Positions 6,376 to 6,464 of a DNA stretch of 6,464 bases are shown here, in pieces. The DNA is from Erysipelothrix sp. (GTDB lineage Bacteria > Bacillota_I > Bacilli_A > Erysipelotrichales > Erysipelotrichaceae), in NCBI GenBank assembly GCA_012520695.1, contig JAAYNU010000236.1:1-6464 (forward strand), read 5' to 3'. Position numbers and translations under genes: made by a program. The notes under the pieces are model-generated. The model was not told the DNA's origin and searched no databases. It was given only the letters and a program-made list of their open reading frames with translations. The stretch's first letter is position 1, and every line of letters starts with the position of its first letter.

Positions 6376-6388
6376 TTTTATCTAACAA
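6320..6388 (-). pseudogene. Original N-terminus of the PTS regulator, in another frame
   Basis: From TTG at 6388 the minus strand encodes LLDKIELQILAALLRF, typical of the start of LicR/ManR regulators, then runs to a TGA at 6322-6320. Removing one T from the run at 6344-6341 joins RF to ETLMTSEELAF of the main frame, giving a continuous first helix-turn-helix. AAAAGG seven bases upstream could serve as ribosome binding site. As written, ribosomes would stop after 22 codons, and the ATG at 6330 (residue 16 of the main frame) lies within reach of that stop for re-initiation. Confidence 0.65.
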
Positions 6389-6429
6389 GGGGGCGCCTTT
6401 TCTTTCAAAGATAATTCATACATATAAAG

Positions 6430-6441
6430 GTAAGTTCTTAC
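6430..6441. repeat. Short inverted repeat near the regulator's transcription start
   Basis: GTAAG (6430-6434), TT, CTTAC (6437-6441) is a perfect 12-base palindrome, with weaker symmetry in flanking A and T bases. Its place just after a possible -10 box would suit an operator, for example for self-control, but it is short enough to occur by chance. Confidence 0.3.
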
Positions 6442-6452
6442 TTTGCATGCTT

Positions 6453-6458
6453 ATTATA
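6453..6458 (-). promoter_or_regulatory. Possible -10 box of the PTS regulator
   Basis: A perfect TATAAT in the minus-strand direction lies about 65 bases before the TTG at 6388. The matching -35 position is beyond the window, so the call rests on one box. A dyad at 6430-6441 lies just downstream, close to the expected transcription start. Confidence 0.4.
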
Positions 6459-6464
6459 GGACTA

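Overview
The window looks like chromosomal DNA from a low-GC Bacillota. The evidence is strong AGGAGG-type ribosome binding sites, sigma-A-like promoters, a canonical T-box leader, a Gram-positive-type LeuRS that lacks the zinc-finger cysteines, a type II NADH dehydrogenase and PTS genes of the lactose/cellobiose family. An Erysipelotrichia-like genome would fit, but that is only a guess. No insertion sequence, CRISPR array, tRNA or rRNA gene was seen.

Layout from left to right. (1) Positions 1-1083, minus strand: N-terminal 361 residues of a type II NADH dehydrogenase (ndh), cut by the window edge. (2) Positions 1084-1258: an intergenic strip with the ndh -10 box, the leuS terminator hairpin and two operator-like dyads about 31 bp apart. 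(3) Positions 1259-3654, minus strand: leucyl-tRNA synthetase (leuS), complete except for one missing base in a G run (plus-strand C run 2385-2387) that splits it into two reading frames. (4) Positions 3655-3920: a leucine T-box leader with a CUC specifier and its promoter, whose -35 box overlaps the stop codon of the next gene. (5) Positions 3917-4531, minus strand: a Qnr-like pentapeptide-repeat protein. (6) Positions 4637-5155, plus strand: a lipoprotein with a thioredoxin fold and a CPWC motif, transcribed divergently from the pentapeptide gene. (7) Positions 5195-6388, minus strand: a decayed sugar-PTS locus, made of a LicR/ManR-type regulator fused in frame to a headless lactose/cellobiose EIIB, followed with a one-base overlap by an EIIA gene. 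No EIIC permease gene is visible.

How the genes work together. leuS is probably controlled by charging of tRNA-Leu through the T-box, whose terminator also limits read-through from the pentapeptide gene. The pentapeptide gene and the lipoprotein share a divergent promoter region, and the lipoprotein and the PTS remnant converge on one hairpin terminator. ndh has its own promoter; the dyads upstream of it contain Rex-like half-sites in a non-standard arrangement.

The points most worth checking are the two homopolymer frameshifts (leuS and the regulator's N-terminus), which may be sequencing errors or real, and the regulator-EIIB chimera, which has lost both PRD domains and the EIIB phosphocysteine. 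I did not find a clearly new multi-gene system.
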